This document shows, in pieces, positions 7,261-18,145 of a stretch of DNA of 64,000 nt. The DNA lies in the NCBI RefSeq assembly GCF_002282895.1, contig NZ_NRRB01000001.1, forward strand, positions 1-64,000, in the 5' to 3' direction. The notes below the pieces were generated by a model. The model made no database searches and was not told the origin of the DNA. It saw only the letters and a list, made by a program, of their open reading frames with translations. Position 1 is the stretch's first letter. Each line of letters starts with the position of its first letter. The position numbers and the translations under genes were made by a program. This DNA comes from Paraferrimonas haliotis. GTDB lineage: Bacteria > Pseudomonadota > Gammaproteobacteria > Enterobacterales > Shewanellaceae.

Positions 7261-8418
7261 TTATTCGCTTTTAGCACAGCATTGCAAGACCAACTGCTTG
7301 AATAAATCGATACTGGGTTGCAGTTGGTCCATGGCCAAATATTCATTGGGTTGGTGCGCCTGAGCAATGCTTCCGGGACCAAGCACTAAAGTCTGGCAGC
7401 CAAGGCTTTGAATATAAGGGGCTTCCGTAGCATAGTTAACCGCCATCGGTTTTTGACCACTGACCTTGGCAACCAAGTCACTAAAGGCTGAGTCGTTATT
7501 TCCTTTAAAAGGTTCGGCCCCTGGGTATAACTCCTTAACTTCAATGCAATTAGGGTGCTGTTGATGCAAAGGCGACAAAAATTGTTCCACTAAAGCATTG
7601 AGCTCTGCTAAAGCCAAACCAGGAAGCGGTCGAATATCGATGTGCAACTCGCAGCAGCCACAAATGCGATTGGCGGCGTCCCCCCCATTAATATGGCCAA
7701 AATTTAAGGTTGGGTAGCCTACGCTAAACGCATCGGTTCGATAGTTTTCCGATAAATACTGTTGCAGCTTGAGCAATTGCGCGATGGCTTTATGCATAAT
7801 TTCGATGGCGTTAATGCCATTGGCAGGATCCGAAGAATGGCCACTTTTTCCATGCACACGGATCCCCGTAGCCATGTGCCCTTTATGCAAATAAACCGGC
7901 TGCAACCCCGTCGGCTCGCCAATGATGGCAAAATGTGGCGATATCATGGGTTGCGCCGCCAGTGCTTTTGCTCCAGCCATGGTGGTTTCTTCATCTGCGC
8001 TTGCCACAATGTAGATGGGTTGTTGTAGCTTATCGAGCGGCAAGTCTCGCAGCGCCTCGATGACCAAGGCGAAAAAACCTTTCATGTCACAACTGCCTAA
8101 GCCATACCACTTATTGTCCTTTTCGGTTAGCGTGAACGGATCGGACTGCCAGCCTCTGTCATCGAATGGTACTGTGTCGGTATGGCCAGCAAACAACAAA
8201 CCGCCTTTTCCTTGACCGTATTGAGCAATTAAATTGTATTTATCTCGAGTCCCTGCAACCGCTTGTCGTTGGCAGGTGAAGCCCAGCTCAGTAAACCAAG
8301 CTTCTATCAGGTCGAGTACCGGTCCATTGTTGATGTCTAAGCTTGCATCTAACGAGCTGATTGATGCCGTTTCAATCAACTTGCTGAAATTTTGTTTTAA
8401 CGAGGGTAAATTTTTCAT
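7261..8418 (-). CDS. argE: Acetylornithine deacetylase
   Basis: A 385-residue M20-family metallopeptidase-like enzyme that hydrolyses N-acetylornithine to ornithine. Visible motifs are LLFAGHTDTVPFD (zinc His and Asp), GLGSCDMKGF, ADEETTMAGA (catalytic and zinc Glu) and GPGSIAQAHQPNEYL. It is transcribed divergently from argC, the standard layout in enteric and marine gammaproteobacteria. No clear Shine-Dalgarno precedes the ATG. The shared 243-bp intergenic region probably holds the ArgR sites for both directions. Confidence 0.95.
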   Translation of the reverse strand: MKNLPSLKQNFSKLIETASISSLDASLDINNGPVLDLIEAWFTELGFTCQRQAVAGTRDKYNLIAQYGQGKGGLLFAGHTDTVPFDDRGWQSDPFTLTEKDNKWYGLGSCDMKGFFALVIEALRDLPLDKLQQPIYIVASADEETTMAGAKALAAQPMISPHFAIIGEPTGLQPVYLHKGHMATGIRVHGKSGHSSDPANGINAIEIMHKAIAQLLKLQQYLSENYRTDAFSVGYPTLNFGHINGGDAANRICGCCELHIDIRPLPGLALAELNALVEQFLSPLHQQHPNCIEVKELYPGAEPFKGNNDSAFSDLVAKVSGQKPMAVNYATEAPYIQSLGCQTLVLGPGSIAQAHQPNEYLAMDQLQPSIDLFKQLVLQCCAKSE

Positions 8419-8424
8419 AAATTT

Positions 8425-8442
8425 AAAAAATACTTATTCATT
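8425..8442. promoter_or_regulatory. Possible ARG box (ArgR operator)
   Basis: The sequence matches the right half ATTCA of the ARG box consensus (TGAAT-N4-ATTCA) and the AAT of the left half, just upstream of argE. It is a weak match placed where an operator is expected between argE and argC. A further weak candidate is TGCATAAAAAAATT near 8448. Confidence 0.3.
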
Positions 8443-8569
8443 TTTATTGCATAAAAAAATTTAAGCAGTTAGTCTAGCAATCAACTAACCAACGACGCAA
8501 TTGCAACACAGTATTAAATCGCCTATGAAAACCGATATTGCACTACTAGGATTACGACGACGAATCTAA

Positions 8570-8604
8570 CAGACCGTCGACTTTTAATAAGTTGATTCGG
8601 TCTG
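8570..8604 (+). other. Leader hairpin upstream of argC
   Basis: CAGACCG (8570-8576) pairs with CGGTCTG (8598-8604), and an inner segment CGACTT/AAGTTG also pairs, making one long stem-loop about 60 bases before argC. There is no T-run, so it is not a simple terminator. It may stabilise or regulate the arg leader. Confidence 0.4.
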
Positions 8605-8661
8605 ATGACAACTCGCTGTTTTGACTCATTAAAAAAGTAACACATAATTCGGATAGGTAAG

Positions 8662-9669
8662 ATGAAAAATATCGCAATTGTAGGCGCAAGCGGCTACACA
8701 GGCGCTCAACTCGCGCAGTTGATCCACAATCATTCTTTATTAGCATTACAAGGCCTGTATGTTTCCGCAGCAAGCCTCGATGCCCACAAGCCTCTCAATC
8801 AACTTTACCCAGCTTACAGCGATATTGAATTGCCTTTGCAGCCTCTTGAGCAAACGGCGATGGACGCCATTATTGCGCAAGCCGATGCTGTGGCCTTATG
8901 CACAGCCCACGAAGTCAGCGTAACGCTTGCAGCACAATTTATAGAGGCTGGCCTAAGCGTTTTTGATTTAAGTGGCGCCTATCGCTTAGACAGTAACGAA
9001 TATCCACAGTGGTACGGTTTTGAACACCAACAAACACAGTTGCTTAATGCGGCTTGTTACGGGCTGGCCGACTTCTCTGAGAATGACATTGTCGACGCTA
9101 CTCTAATAGCCGTACCAGGCTGTTACCCAACGGCCAGCCTAACGGCACTTAAGCCCATTCAGCACCTCATCGATGAACAATTGCCAGTAATTAACGCAGT
9201 TAGTGGAGTAAGCGGAGCAGGTCGCAAGGCTTCGCTTACCTCATCATATTGTGAAGTCAGCTTAAACGCTTACGGGGTGCTCAATCATCGTCATCAGCCG
9301 GAAATCGCTAAATACTTAGGGCAAGATGTGGTCTTTACTCCGCACTTGGGCAACTTCAAGCGCGGTATTTTGGCCACTATTTCTGTGAAGCTTAAAGCAA
9401 ACGTGAGTGTGTATCAGATTGAGCAGGCCTATCAGTGTTTTAGCGACAATCCACTGGTAACGGTTGCTCAGGGGGTTATGCCCAAGCTTGACGACGTGGT
9501 GAACACGCCGCGCTGTCATCTTGGTTGGCAATACGATCAACCGCGTCAACAGCTGATCGTGAGCAGTGCGATTGACAACTTGATGAAAGGCGCCGCGAGC
9601 CAAGCCTTGCAGTGCATAAACATTCATTATCAGTTAGGCAAGAATGCTGGTTTGGTTAAGGGCGCGTAA
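8662..9669 (+). CDS. argC: N-acetyl-gamma-glutamyl-phosphate reductase
   Basis: A 335-residue NADPH-dependent reductase making N-acetylglutamate semialdehyde in arginine synthesis. The N-terminal Rossmann motif [12 protein letters not shown] and the catalytic Cys154 in VPGCYPTAS are present, followed by [10 protein letters not shown] and HLGNFKRGI. It is the first gene of argCBFGH(A); argB starts three bases after its stop. Confidence 0.96.
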   Translation: MKNIAIVGASGYTGAQLAQLIHNHSLLALQGLYVSAASLDAHKPLNQLYPAYSDIELPLQPLEQTAMDAIIAQADAVALCTAHEVSVTLAAQFIEAGLSVFDLSGAYRLDSNEYPQWYGFEHQQTQLLNAACYGLADFSENDIVDATLIAVPGCYPTASLTALKPIQHLIDEQLPVINAVSGVSGAGRKASLTSSYCEVSLNAYGVLNHRHQPEIAKYLGQDVVFTPHLGNFKRGILATISVKLKANVSVYQIEQAYQCFSDNPLVTVAQGVMPKLDDVVNTPRCHLGWQYDQPRQQLIVSSAIDNLMKGAASQALQCINIHYQLGKNAGLVKGA

Positions 9670-9672
9670 ATC

Positions 9673-10461
9673 ATGAAAAAAACACTCGTTATTAAAGTAG
9701 GCGGTGCGCTGCTAGCCGATGCTTCCCTAACCTCACAGTTAATGGATACGATTGCCACGCTAATGCAGTCAACCAATGTGGTGTTGGTTCATGGTGGTGG
9801 CGACTTAGTCGATGAGCAATTAGCCGCTAATGGCTACAGCAGCGATAAACACTTTGGCTTGCGGATTTCACCCGCTTCTCACATGCCTGTTGTCGTTGGT
9901 GCGCTTGCAGGTACCGCTAATAAAACATTGCAGGCCGCCGCTACCGCAGCAGGTATAAACAATATTGCTATTAGCCTAGCCGACGCTAACTTAGTCAATG
10001 CCTCCATTAAAGACCCAATGCTAGGATGTGTTGGTGAAGTGACCGGCAATGATGCAAGTTTACTAGAAGTCGCCTTTAATAAGGGTTGGTTAACCATCAT
10101 CAGTTCAATTGCTGTCGATAAAAGTGGCACTTTGTTGAACATCAATGCCGATCAAGCCGCCAGTGCAGTAGCATCCTTGGTAAACGGACAGCTTATTTTA
10201 CTCTCCAATGTGGCGGGTGTTCTGGGTAAAAACGGACAACTACTAGACGTTCTTGATACTAAGTTAGCCAACCAGTTAATTGACGAGCAAGTTATCAAAG
10301 ATGGCATGCTTGTGAAGGTAAAGGCGGCGCAGCAGCTGGCTGAACAAATTGGCAGCGCCGTCATCGTGGGCTCCTGGAGTGAGCCACAAGCACTGCTAAA
10401 GTTCGTTCAAGGCAGTCATTTTGGAACACAAGTATTGGGCGATGCTAAGGAGCCGTGTTAA
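9673..10461 (+). CDS. argB: Acetylglutamate kinase
   Basis: A 262-residue amino-acid-kinase-family enzyme phosphorylating N-acetylglutamate. Motifs are KVGGALL near the N-terminus, LVHGGGDLVDEQL, and NINADQAASAVAS followed by ILLSNVAGVLGKNG. It lacks the long N-terminal helix of arginine-sensitive forms, so like the E. coli enzyme it is probably not the feedback-controlled step. Its stop codon overlaps the argF start by one base. Confidence 0.95.
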   Translation: MKKTLVIKVGGALLADASLTSQLMDTIATLMQSTNVVLVHGGGDLVDEQLAANGYSSDKHFGLRISPASHMPVVVGALAGTANKTLQAAATAAGINNIAISLADANLVNASIKDPMLGCVGEVTGNDASLLEVAFNKGWLTIISSIAVDKSGTLLNINADQAASAVASLVNGQLILLSNVAGVLGKNGQLLDVLDTKLANQLIDEQVIKDGMLVKVKAAQQLAEQIGSAVIVGSWSEPQALLKFVQGSHFGTQVLGDAKEPC

Positions 10462-11366
10462 TGAACCACCTACTTACCCTAAAAACCTTAACGCAAGAAG
10501 CCTTTTTGGAATTACTATCCTCGGCTCAGTCAATAAAAGCCAATCCTCAACAATATTCGCAGGCTTTGGCGGGAAAAAGCGTGGCGATGCTGTTTGAAAA
10601 GCCTTCACTTAGAACTCGAGTGAGCTTTGATATAGGCATTAACAAACTCGGCGGCCATGCCGTGTATTTGGATCAGCAGAACGGCGCTCTTGGGGTTCGT
10701 GAGCCTGTCTCTGATTTTGCCTCTAATTTGTCATGCTGGGTCGACGCCATCGTAGCTCGTACCTTTACTCAGCAAACAATTGAAGAGCTGGCTGAACACG
10801 GCTCAGTTCCAGTGGTCAACGCATTATCAGACTTATACCACCCCTGCCAAGGGCTTGCGGACTGGTTAACCTTAAAAGAGCACTTCGTTGATTTGACTCA
10901 AGTCCATTTAGCTTATGTGGGTGATGGCAACAATGTGACCCATTCACTTATGTTTGGCGCAGCGCTAGCCGGCGCGAAGATGACCATTGTATGCCCACCA
11001 GGGCACTTCCCAGATGCAATGTTGGTGCTCGAAGCACAAGCGCTCGCTCAAAAACACGGTGGTGATATTGTCTTGAGTGAAAAACTCAGCGCTTTAGAAA
11101 ACGTATCAGCAATCTATACCGATACCTGGATCTCCATGGGAGATACCGTTGAGTTGGCTGAAATTAAGCAGAAATTCATGCCATTTCAGGTTAATACTCA
11201 ATTAATGCAACAAACAAATGCTCAGTTATTTATGCACTGTCTACCAGCATACCGAGGCCAAGAGGCTAGTGCCGAGGTGGTCGATGGAGAGCAATCCGTA
11301 ATTTTACAGCAGGCCGAAAACCGCATGCATGCGCAAAACGCCGTATTACTCAAGTTACTAGGTTAG
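10461..11366 (+). CDS. argF: Ornithine carbamoyltransferase
   Basis: A 301-residue enzyme that condenses ornithine and carbamoyl phosphate to citrulline. It has the carbamoyl-phosphate motif SLRTR (residues 49-53, Leu in place of the commoner Thr), [12 protein letters not shown], and the ornithine-loop [12 protein letters not shown]. The ATG overlapping the argB stop (TAATG) is taken as the start because AAGGAG lies eight bases before it; an upstream GTG is less likely. The SLRTR and HCLPAYRG variants resemble the argF type found in several marine gammaproteobacteria. Confidence 0.92.
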   Translation: MNHLLTLKTLTQEAFLELLSSAQSIKANPQQYSQALAGKSVAMLFEKPSLRTRVSFDIGINKLGGHAVYLDQQNGALGVREPVSDFASNLSCWVDAIVARTFTQQTIEELAEHGSVPVVNALSDLYHPCQGLADWLTLKEHFVDLTQVHLAYVGDGNNVTHSLMFGAALAGAKMTIVCPPGHFPDAMLVLEAQALAQKHGGDIVLSEKLSALENVSAIYTDTWISMGDTVELAEIKQKFMPFQVNTQLMQQTNAQLFMHCLPAYRGQEASAEVVDGEQSVILQQAENRMHAQNAVLLKLLG

Positions 11367-11376
11367 GAGAAATTTC

Positions 11377-12585
11377 ATGTCTAAAGTAAGCAAGGTCGTA
11401 TTAGCTTATAGCGGTGGTTTGGATACATCAGCGATCATTCCTTATTTAAAGGAAGAATACGGTTGTGAAGTCGTAGCGTTTGTTGCCGATGTAGGGCAAG
11501 GCGCTGCCGAACTCGAGGGTGTAGAAGAAAAAGCACTAGCCTCTGGCGCAAGCAGTTGTTATGTGGTTGATTTAAAAGATGAGTTTGTAAGTGACTACAT
11601 TTACCCGATCCTAAAGACCGGTGCCGTATACGAAGGTAAGTACTTGCTAGGCACTTCAATGGCGAGGCCTATTATTGCTAAAGCGCAGGTTGAGCTCGCC
11701 CTGAAGCTTGGCGCCGATGGCGTTGCTCACGGTTGTACTGGTAAAGGTAACGATCAGGTGCGTTTTGAGAGCACCTATGCGGCGTTAGCTCCTCAGCTTG
11801 AAGTTATCGCGCCATGGCGTGAATGGAGTATGCGCTCTCGTCCTGATTTACTGAATTATTTGGCCGAGAAAAACATTCCTACCACCGCATCGGCTGAGAA
11901 AATCTATAGCCGCGACGCCAACGCTTGGCACATTTCTCACGAAGGCGGAGAGCTAGAGGATCCTTGGTGTGAGCCAACAGAGAAAGTGTGGACTTGGACG
12001 GTGTCGCCTGAGCAAGCACCGAATGAGCCAGAGTACATCACGGTGAAGGTAGAAAAAGGCGAAGTGGTCGCGGTAAATGGTACAGCGTTATCCCCCTTTG
12101 CAGCGCTGGAAACCTTAAACTCACTCGCCGCAGCCCATGGCGTAGGTCGTATCGACATCGTCGAAAACCGGTTAGTGGGCATGAAATCTCGTGGCTGCTA
12201 CGAAACTCCTGGAGGCACTGTGATGATGGAAGCGTTGCGGGGCGTAGAAGCGTTAGTGCTAGATAAGTCGGCTCACCACTTTAGAGAGCAAATTGGTCTA
12301 GAGTTTAGTCACTTGTTATATGATGGCCGTTGGTTCACTCCAGTCGCCCAAGCTCAGTTGGCAGCAGCGCATTCATTGGCACAACTGGTGAGTGGAGAGG
12401 TGGTGATTAAACTCTATAAAGGACAAGCAACGGTCGCTCAGCGTCAATCCGCTAATAGCTTGTATTCCGAAGCGTTTGCCACGTTTGACGAAGATGAAGT
12501 ATACAACCAAAAACACGCGGAAGGTTTTATTCGGTTATTCAGCCTATCTTCCAGAATTTCCGCTCTGAAGCAGCAGGAGAAATAA
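11377..12585 (+). CDS. argG: Argininosuccinate synthase
   Basis: A 402-residue ATP-dependent ligase joining citrulline and aspartate. The N-terminal PP-loop [11 protein letters not shown], the [13 protein letters not shown] segment and SREANAWH-like [15 protein letters not shown] are visible. An AGGAG-like site precedes the ATG, ten bases after the argF stop, and argH(A) follows after one base. Confidence 0.97.
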   Translation: MSKVSKVVLAYSGGLDTSAIIPYLKEEYGCEVVAFVADVGQGAAELEGVEEKALASGASSCYVVDLKDEFVSDYIYPILKTGAVYEGKYLLGTSMARPIIAKAQVELALKLGADGVAHGCTGKGNDQVRFESTYAALAPQLEVIAPWREWSMRSRPDLLNYLAEKNIPTTASAEKIYSRDANAWHISHEGGELEDPWCEPTEKVWTWTVSPEQAPNEPEYITVKVEKGEVVAVNGTALSPFAALETLNSLAAAHGVGRIDIVENRLVGMKSRGCYETPGGTVMMEALRGVEALVLDKSAHHFREQIGLEFSHLLYDGRWFTPVAQAQLAAAHSLAQLVSGEVVIKLYKGQATVAQRQSANSLYSEAFATFDEDEVYNQKHAEGFIRLFSLSSRISALKQQEK

Positions 12586-12586
12586 T

Positions 12587-14476
12587 ATGGCGTTATGGGG
12601 TGGGCGGTTCAGCGAAGCCAGCAGCGATTTATTCAAACAGTTTAACGACTCGTTAGTTGTTGATTGTCGCTTGCTTAAACAAGACATAGAAGGATCAATT
12701 GCCTGGGCTCATGCGCTGGCAAAGGTTGATGTACTCAGTCCAGAAGAGGCGCAGCGATTACAAGTAGCCTTGTTGGAAGTGTTAGCAGAGTTCGACGGCC
12801 AACCCCAATTAGTGGTCGCAAGCGGAGCTGAAGATATTCACAGCTTCGTAGAGCAACAGCTTATTCTTAAAGTTGGCGATCTGGGTAAAAAGTTGCACAC
12901 AGGCCGCAGCCGTAACGACCAAGTGGCGACGGATCTAAAGCTTTGGTGCAAACAAGAAGGTGAAGCCGTACTCGCCTTGTTGATAAAAATGCAACAGTCG
13001 CTTATTCATTTGGCGGAACGTGAATCTGACGCGGTTATTCCAGGTTATACCCATTTGCAACGTGCCCAGCCCATCACTTTTGGTCATTGGTGCTTGGCGT
13101 ATCTAGAAATGCTAGAAAGAGACGTGACACGTCTGCAAGATGGCTTGACTCGATTGGACGTTTGTCCTTTAGGCTCTGGAGCGCTGGCTGGGACGGCCTA
13201 TCCCATTGACCGTCATGAGTTGGCAGTCTCCTTAGGTTTTAAAACCGCGACCATGAATAGCCTCGATGGCGTATCCGATCGTGACCACGTAATTGAGCTT
13301 TGTAATAGTGCGGCTATCAGCATGATGCATTTGTCGAGAATGGCTGAAGATCTCATCTTCTTTAATTCTGGCGAAGCCGGTTTTATTGAGCTTGCGGATC
13401 AGGTGACCTCTGGTTCGAGCTTGATGCCTCAAAAGAAAAACCCAGATGCTTTGGAGTTAATCCGTGGTAAAACGGGCCGGGTATACGGTGCCTTGATGGG
13501 GATCTTAACCACAATGAAAGGCCTGCCTATGGCCTACAACAAAGACATGCAAGAAGACAAAGAAGGTCTGTTTGATGTTGTTGATACGTGGCAGATTTGT
13601 CTGAAAATGGCGACATTGGTCATGAAAGACTTAAAAGTAAACCGTGCCAGAGCCTTATCGGCGGCACAGCAGGGCTATGCAAACGCTACTGAGCTGGCGG
13701 ACTACTTAGTATCAAAAGGCATTCCGTTTAGAGAAGCGCACCACATTGTTGGTGAAGCGGTAGTGGGCGCTATTGCGGCGAACAAAGCGCTTGAAGATTT
13801 TACACTGGAAGAGTTGCAAGGTTTTTCAAACATCATTCAATCCGATGTTTATCAACACTTAACCATTGAGTCCATATTGGACAAACGAGATGTTCTTGGT
13901 GGTACGTCAATCAAGCAAGTGAAAGAAGCCTTGGTGCGTCAAGACAAGCCGATAGAGCAGGTGCAACATTCATTAGATAAAACTCAACTGCGATTGAACG
14001 CTCATAAAGCCGAAATGCTCAACGTACGCCCGGCTAGGCTGTCTGATGTCAACGACATTACCCGCATCGTGAGCCATTGGACCGATCTCGGTGAGACCTT
14101 ACCTCGCAGTAGAGACGATGTTTTGCGTGACATTTTAGACTTCGCCGTAGCCGATAATGGCAATAAAGTGGTGGGCTGCGCCAGTCTTTATATATACGGA
14201 ACCGGGCTCGCTGAGTTGCGCTCCGTGGGCATTGACGAGGAACATCAAGGCCGAGGACAAGGTAAGGCTCTCGTAGACTACATGCTTAACAAAGCTCGTG
14301 AGTTGGAGCTCAACCGCCTCATTGTTCTTACGCGTGCACCAGAGTTTTTCGCCAAAATGGGCTTTGTTGATACCGATAAGGACAGCTTACCCGAGAAAGT
14401 GATGAAAGATTGCGAACTGTGTCCGCGGCAAGACGCTTGTGACGAGATAGCGATGGAGTTCATCGTAAATCCTTAG
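12587..14476 (+). CDS. argH: Argininosuccinate lyase fused to a GNAT acetyltransferase (N-acetylglutamate synthase) domain
   Basis: A 629-residue fusion. Residues 1 to about 455 are a normal argininosuccinate lyase ([22 protein letters not shown]-like [11 protein letters not shown], signature [12 protein letters not shown]), which splits argininosuccinate to arginine and fumarate. A linker leads into a GNAT domain from about residue 475 ([16 protein letters not shown]) with the acetyl-CoA loop [16 protein letters not shown]. This ArgH(A) fusion is known in Vibrio, Moritella, Alteromonas and relatives, where the tail supplies N-acetylglutamate synthase activity, the first step of the pathway. 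It explains why no separate argA is needed and closes the operon, followed by a strong terminator. Confidence 0.95.
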   Translation: MALWGGRFSEASSDLFKQFNDSLVVDCRLLKQDIEGSIAWAHALAKVDVLSPEEAQRLQVALLEVLAEFDGQPQLVVASGAEDIHSFVEQQLILKVGDLGKKLHTGRSRNDQVATDLKLWCKQEGEAVLALLIKMQQSLIHLAERESDAVIPGYTHLQRAQPITFGHWCLAYLEMLERDVTRLQDGLTRLDVCPLGSGALAGTAYPIDRHELAVSLGFKTATMNSLDGVSDRDHVIELCNSAAISMMHLSRMAEDLIFFNSGEAGFIELADQVTSGSSLMPQKKNPDALELIRGKTGRVYGALMGILTTMKGLPMAYNKDMQEDKEGLFDVVDTWQICLKMATLVMKDLKVNRARALSAAQQGYANATELADYLVSKGIPFREAHHIVGEAVVGAIAANKALEDFTLEELQGFSNIIQSDVYQHLTIESILDKRDVLGGTSIKQVKEALVRQDKPIEQVQHSLDKTQLRLNAHKAEMLNVRPARLSDVNDITRIVSHWTDLGETLPRSRDDVLRDILDFAVADNGNKVVGCASLYIYGTGLAELRSVGIDEEHQGRGQGKALVDYMLNKARELELNRLIVLTRAPEFFAKMGFVDTDKDSLPEKVMKDCELCPRQDACDEIAMEFIVNP

Positions 14477-14495
14477 GGGTTAGAAACAACGGCCA

Positions 14496-14524
14496 AAACA
14501 GCCTCATTTTGAGGCTGTTTTTTT
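14496..14524 (+). terminator. Intrinsic terminator of the arg operon
   Basis: Perfect 11-bp stem AAACAGCCTCA / TGAGGCTGTTT with a TTT loop, followed by TTTT, 20 bases after the argH(A) stop. Confidence 0.92.
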
Positions 14525-14637
14525 GGTTGCCTCAGTGGTCGGGGGTGTTAACATCACAAAAAAGCTGCGAACTGCTAAGTTTATGGCTACAATGCCGCCA
14601 ATCGATTTTTCCAGCTCAATTCCTTTTAGGAGTGCTC

Positions 14638-15834
14638 ATGTCATCAGCTTCTTTCTATAGTCAAATACAACAGCAACTTGTGGATGTTAAAGCGGAAGGT
14701 TTATACAAATCAGAACGTGTTATTACCACCGCCCAACAGCCCGGCATTAGCGTAGCCAGCGGCGATGATGTGATTAATTTTTGCGCCAATAATTACTTAG
14801 GTTTAGCTAACCATCCTGACTTAATTAATGCCGCTAAAGCAGGGCTCGATAGCCATGGCTTTGGTATGGCGTCGGTGCGTTTTATTTGTGGAACTCAAGA
14901 CATTCATAAAAAACTAGAAGCTGAGCTGAGTGATTTTTTAGGAATGGAAGACACCATTCTTTATTCGTCGTGCTTTGATGCAAATGCCGGTTTATTTGAG
15001 ACCTTGCTCACCGCCGATGACGCAATTATTTCAGACTCCTTGAACCATGCCTCCATCATTGATGGGGTTCGTTTGTGTAAAGCAAAGCGTTTTCGTTATG
15101 CCAACAACGATATGGCGGAACTGGAAGCTTGCCTTAAGGCCGCCGATGAAGCCGGAGCTCGACACAAATTGATTGCGACCGATGGTGTATTCTCGATGGA
15201 TGGGGTTATCGCGAACCTGCAAGCCGTATGTGATCTTGCCGATAAGTACAACGCATTGGTAATGGTTGACGACTCCCATGCCGTTGGGTTCGTCGGAGAC
15301 AATGGCCGCGGAACCCACGAATACTGCCAAGTAATGGATCGGGTCGATATTATTACCGGTACGTTAGGAAAGGCCATGGGGGGCGCATCTGGCGGTTTTA
15401 CTTCCGCTAAGCAAGAGGTTATCGATTGGCTTCGTCAACGCAGCCGCCCCTATCTATTCTCTAACTCACTTGCACCGGCGATTGTCAGTGCTTCATTGAA
15501 AGTTTTAGAAATGCTGAAGGATGGCCAAGCCTTGCGTCAGCGTCTAATGGATAACAGTCAACGCTTTAGAGGCGAAATGGAAGCGGCTGGTTTTACCTGT
15601 GCAGGCGCGGATCATGCCATTGTTCCCGTTATGATAGGTGACGCTAAGCTTGCCGCTGACTTTGCCGATAAGTTGTTGGCTGAAGGCATCTACGTCGTCG
15701 GGTTTAGCTTCCCTGTGGTACCGAAAGGCCAAGCGAGAATTCGTACTCAAATGTCTGCAGCTCATACTGATGCGCAATTAGATAAAGCGATTGAAGCCTT
15801 TATTCGCATCGGCAAAGAAATGGCAATCATCTAG
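14638..15834 (+). CDS. kbl: 2-amino-3-ketobutyrate coenzyme A ligase (glycine C-acetyltransferase)
   Basis: A 398-residue PLP-dependent alpha-oxoamine synthase that cleaves 2-amino-3-ketobutyrate with CoA to glycine and acetyl-CoA. Motifs include [19 protein letters not shown] and [13 protein letters not shown] with the PLP lysine at about residue 245. The ATG is preferred over an upstream in-frame extension because TTAGGAG lies just before it and the length then equals the E. coli enzyme. The next gene, tdh, starts ten bases later, forming the kbl-tdh threonine-degradation operon. Confidence 0.96.
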   Translation: MSSASFYSQIQQQLVDVKAEGLYKSERVITTAQQPGISVASGDDVINFCANNYLGLANHPDLINAAKAGLDSHGFGMASVRFICGTQDIHKKLEAELSDFLGMEDTILYSSCFDANAGLFETLLTADDAIISDSLNHASIIDGVRLCKAKRFRYANNDMAELEACLKAADEAGARHKLIATDGVFSMDGVIANLQAVCDLADKYNALVMVDDSHAVGFVGDNGRGTHEYCQVMDRVDIITGTLGKAMGGASGGFTSAKQEVIDWLRQRSRPYLFSNSLAPAIVSASLKVLEMLKDGQALRQRLMDNSQRFRGEMEAAGFTCAGADHAIVPVMIGDAKLAADFADKLLAEGIYVVGFSFPVVPKGQARIRTQMSAAHTDAQLDKAIEAFIRIGKEMAII

Positions 15835-15844
15835 GAGCAGTTTG

Positions 15845-16870
15845 ATGAAAGCACTCAGTAAATTAAAAGCTCAACCTGGCATTTGGATGGTTGAGTCGGA
15901 AAAACCGCAATTAGGTCACAACGACTTATTGATCAAGATCCGCAAAACCGCGATTTGTGGTACCGACATGCACATTTATAATTGGGATGAATGGTCACAA
16001 AACACCATCCCTGTTCCCATGATTGTGGGCCATGAATACGTAGGCGAAGTGGTAGAAGTTGGTACCGAAGTTCGCGGTTTTGAAGTGGGCGATAGGGTTT
16101 CAGGTGAAGGTCATATTACCTGTGGTCATTGCCGAAACTGTCGAGCTGGCCGCACTCATTTGTGCCGCAATACCTTTGGTGTTGGGGTAAACCGACAAGG
16201 GTGCTTTGCAGAATACTTGGTTATTCCAGCGTTCAATGCATTTAAGATCCCAGAGGACATATCCGATGATTTAGCGTCGATTTTCGATCCGTTCGGAAAT
16301 GCCGTCCACACCGCCTTAAGCTTCGATCTAGTCGGTGAAGATGTACTCATTACCGGAGCTGGACCCATAGGTATTATGGCAGCGGCCGTGTGCAAGCACG
16401 TAGGTGCTCGCCACGTGGTGGTTACCGACGTAAATGAATATCGCCTTGAGCTAGCCCAAAAAATGGGAGCGACCCGCGCTGTAAATGTCGCCAAGGAAGA
16501 CTTGCACGAGGTGATGGCTGAGCTTGGAATGACCGAGGGGTTTGATGTCGGCTTGGAAATGTCAGGTGTTCCATCAGCGTTTCACTCTATGTTAGACACC
16601 ATGAATCACGGCGGCAAGGTCGCTATGCTAGGAATTCCTGGCGGAGAAATGGCGATCGATTGGTCACAAGTTATTTTCAAAGGACTGATTATTAAAGGTA
16701 TCTATGGACGTGAAATGTTTGAAACTTGGTACAAAATGGCCAGCTTAATTCAGTCAGGTCTGGATATCACTCCTATTATTACCCATCATTTTGATGTGGA
16801 AGACTTTCAAAAAGGCTTTGATGTGATGGGCTCAGGTCAATCCGGTAAAGTTATCCTTAACTGGGAATGA
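15845..16870 (+). CDS. tdh: L-threonine 3-dehydrogenase
   Basis: A 341-residue zinc-dependent medium-chain dehydrogenase, exactly the E. coli length, oxidising threonine to 2-amino-3-ketobutyrate with NAD. The catalytic zinc Cys38 lies in [10 protein letters not shown], the structural zinc site is [15 protein letters not shown], and the NAD loop is [10 protein letters not shown]. The ATG is preceded by AGGAG. It supplies the substrate of the upstream Kbl. A terminator follows 20 bases after the stop. Confidence 0.97.
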   Translation: MKALSKLKAQPGIWMVESEKPQLGHNDLLIKIRKTAICGTDMHIYNWDEWSQNTIPVPMIVGHEYVGEVVEVGTEVRGFEVGDRVSGEGHITCGHCRNCRAGRTHLCRNTFGVGVNRQGCFAEYLVIPAFNAFKIPEDISDDLASIFDPFGNAVHTALSFDLVGEDVLITGAGPIGIMAAAVCKHVGARHVVVTDVNEYRLELAQKMGATRAVNVAKEDLHEVMAELGMTEGFDVGLEMSGVPSAFHSMLDTMNHGGKVAMLGIPGGEMAIDWSQVIFKGLIIKGIYGREMFETWYKMASLIQSGLDITPIITHHFDVEDFQKGFDVMGSGQSGKVILNWE

Positions 16871-16890
16871 TTGTAAATTTAACCCACACT

Positions 16891-16916
16891 AATGGCGCTT
16901 TTTAGCGCCATTTTAC
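16891..16916 (+). terminator. Intrinsic terminator of kbl-tdh
   Basis: Stem AATGGCGCT / AGCGCCATT (9 bp, TTTT loop) followed by a short T-rich tail. Confidence 0.8.
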
Positions 16917-16953
16917 GTAAGATAGAGTCAACAGCTAAGACTAAGGCATTACA

Positions 16954-17259
16954 ATGACTAGCTTTCAACGAATTTCCGTAATACAAGCCAGTGAATTGCT
17001 AGAGAAACAGGCGGCTAAAGTACTCGATATCCGTGACCCGCAAAGCTTTTCACAAGGACACATTCCAGGTTCGTTACCGTTAAACAACGATAACGTGCAA
17101 CAAATACTCGATGAAACCGAAGAAGATGAGACGGTTATCGTGGTTTGCTATCATGGCATCAGTAGCCAACAAGCGGCCCAATACCTTGTCGAGCAAGGGC
17201 TCAATCAGGTTTACAGCCTAGATGGCGGCTATCAGGCTTGGGGACAGGCATTCGGTTAA
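16954..17259 (+). CDS. glpE: Thiosulfate sulfurtransferase (single-domain rhodanese)
   Basis: A 101-residue single rhodanese domain with active-site loop CYHGISS; Cys65 matches the catalytic Cys65 of E. coli GlpE (CYHGNSS). It transfers sulfane sulfur from thiosulfate to acceptors such as cyanide or thioredoxin. glpG begins two bases after its stop, the same glpEG pairing as in E. coli, although no glpD or glpR is nearby. Confidence 0.93.
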   Translation: MTSFQRISVIQASELLEKQAAKVLDIRDPQSFSQGHIPGSLPLNNDNVQQILDETEEDETVIVVCYHGISSQQAAQYLVEQGLNQVYSLDGGYQAWGQAFG

Positions 17260-17260
17260 T

Positions 17261-18112
17261 ATGATAATAGTCGGTGAACTGCCCAACAGTCGAGCTGCAC
17301 AAGCGTTGGCTGATTACCTTAAAAGCCAGGGAGTGCCAGCACGAATACGACCCGCTGAATCGGGTAACTTTGCAATTGAAATAAGAGATGAAGCCGATTT
17401 AGAGCGTGCTCAAATTGAGTTTGAGCGTTTTTTACAGTCGCCCAATGATCCTAAGTATTATGCCGCTTCCTGGAGCGACGGTGACGCTAAGGTGCGATTC
17501 AATTATCAGAAAGGGCCAAGCTTCTTCCATCAACTAAAACAAGGTGCAGGTCCTTTAACGCTAACTATTCTCTCTATCTGTGTCGCAATATACTTACTCG
17601 CGGTAATGGGCTTAGCTGAAGCGATCTATACGCCGCTTTTTTTCTTTGCAAACTTACAACAGGCCAATTTTGCAGAGTTTTGGCGCTGGTTTACCCCAGT
17701 GCTGCTGCACTTTTCCATCGTACATCTAGCATTTAATGGGTTGTGGTGGTGGATGCTCGGCGGACAAGTGGAGAAAAACTTAGGGTTAAGCAAGCTTCTA
17801 TTGATTTTGCTGGTGGCCGCCTTGCTGCCTAATTTACTCCAGTATTTTATGACGGGCCCAAATTTTGGCGGCTTGTCTGGGGTGGTTTATGCTCTAATGG
17901 GCTATTGTTGGATCATGGGGCGGCGCGCGCCTCAGTCGGGATTATATCTTGCTCCGGCCTATGCCGGCTTTATGTTGTTTTGGCTGGCACTCGGGTTTAT
18001 GGATGTCTTGGGTATCCCCGTTGCCAATGGCGCTCATTTAGGCGGCCTGCTGGTTGGTGTAGGGCAAGCATTTATTGACAGTCATCGGCTCAACCGTGGT
18101 GGTGAATCTTGA
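17261..18112 (+). CDS. glpG: Rhomboid intramembrane serine protease
   Basis: A 283-residue rhomboid protease. An N-terminal cytoplasmic domain (about residues 1-80) precedes six transmembrane helices. The catalytic dyad is Ser206 in GGLSGVVYALMGY and His259 in NGAHLGGLLVG; the conserved HLAFNGLWWW segment (residues 155-164) carries the oxyanion-region His and Asn. It cleaves transmembrane substrates in the inner membrane and is implicated in membrane-protein quality control. The start just after the glpE stop gives a length close to the E. coli enzyme. Confidence 0.94.
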   Translation: MIIVGELPNSRAAQALADYLKSQGVPARIRPAESGNFAIEIRDEADLERAQIEFERFLQSPNDPKYYAASWSDGDAKVRFNYQKGPSFFHQLKQGAGPLTLTILSICVAIYLLAVMGLAEAIYTPLFFFANLQQANFAEFWRWFTPVLLHFSIVHLAFNGLWWWMLGGQVEKNLGLSKLLLILLVAALLPNLLQYFMTGPNFGGLSGVVYALMGYCWIMGRRAPQSGLYLAPAYAGFMLFWLALGFMDVLGIPVANGAHLGGLLVGVGQAFIDSHRLNRGGES

Positions 18113-18145
18113 TGGCGCAAACAGTAAAGCATTGTAAGTTCAGCA

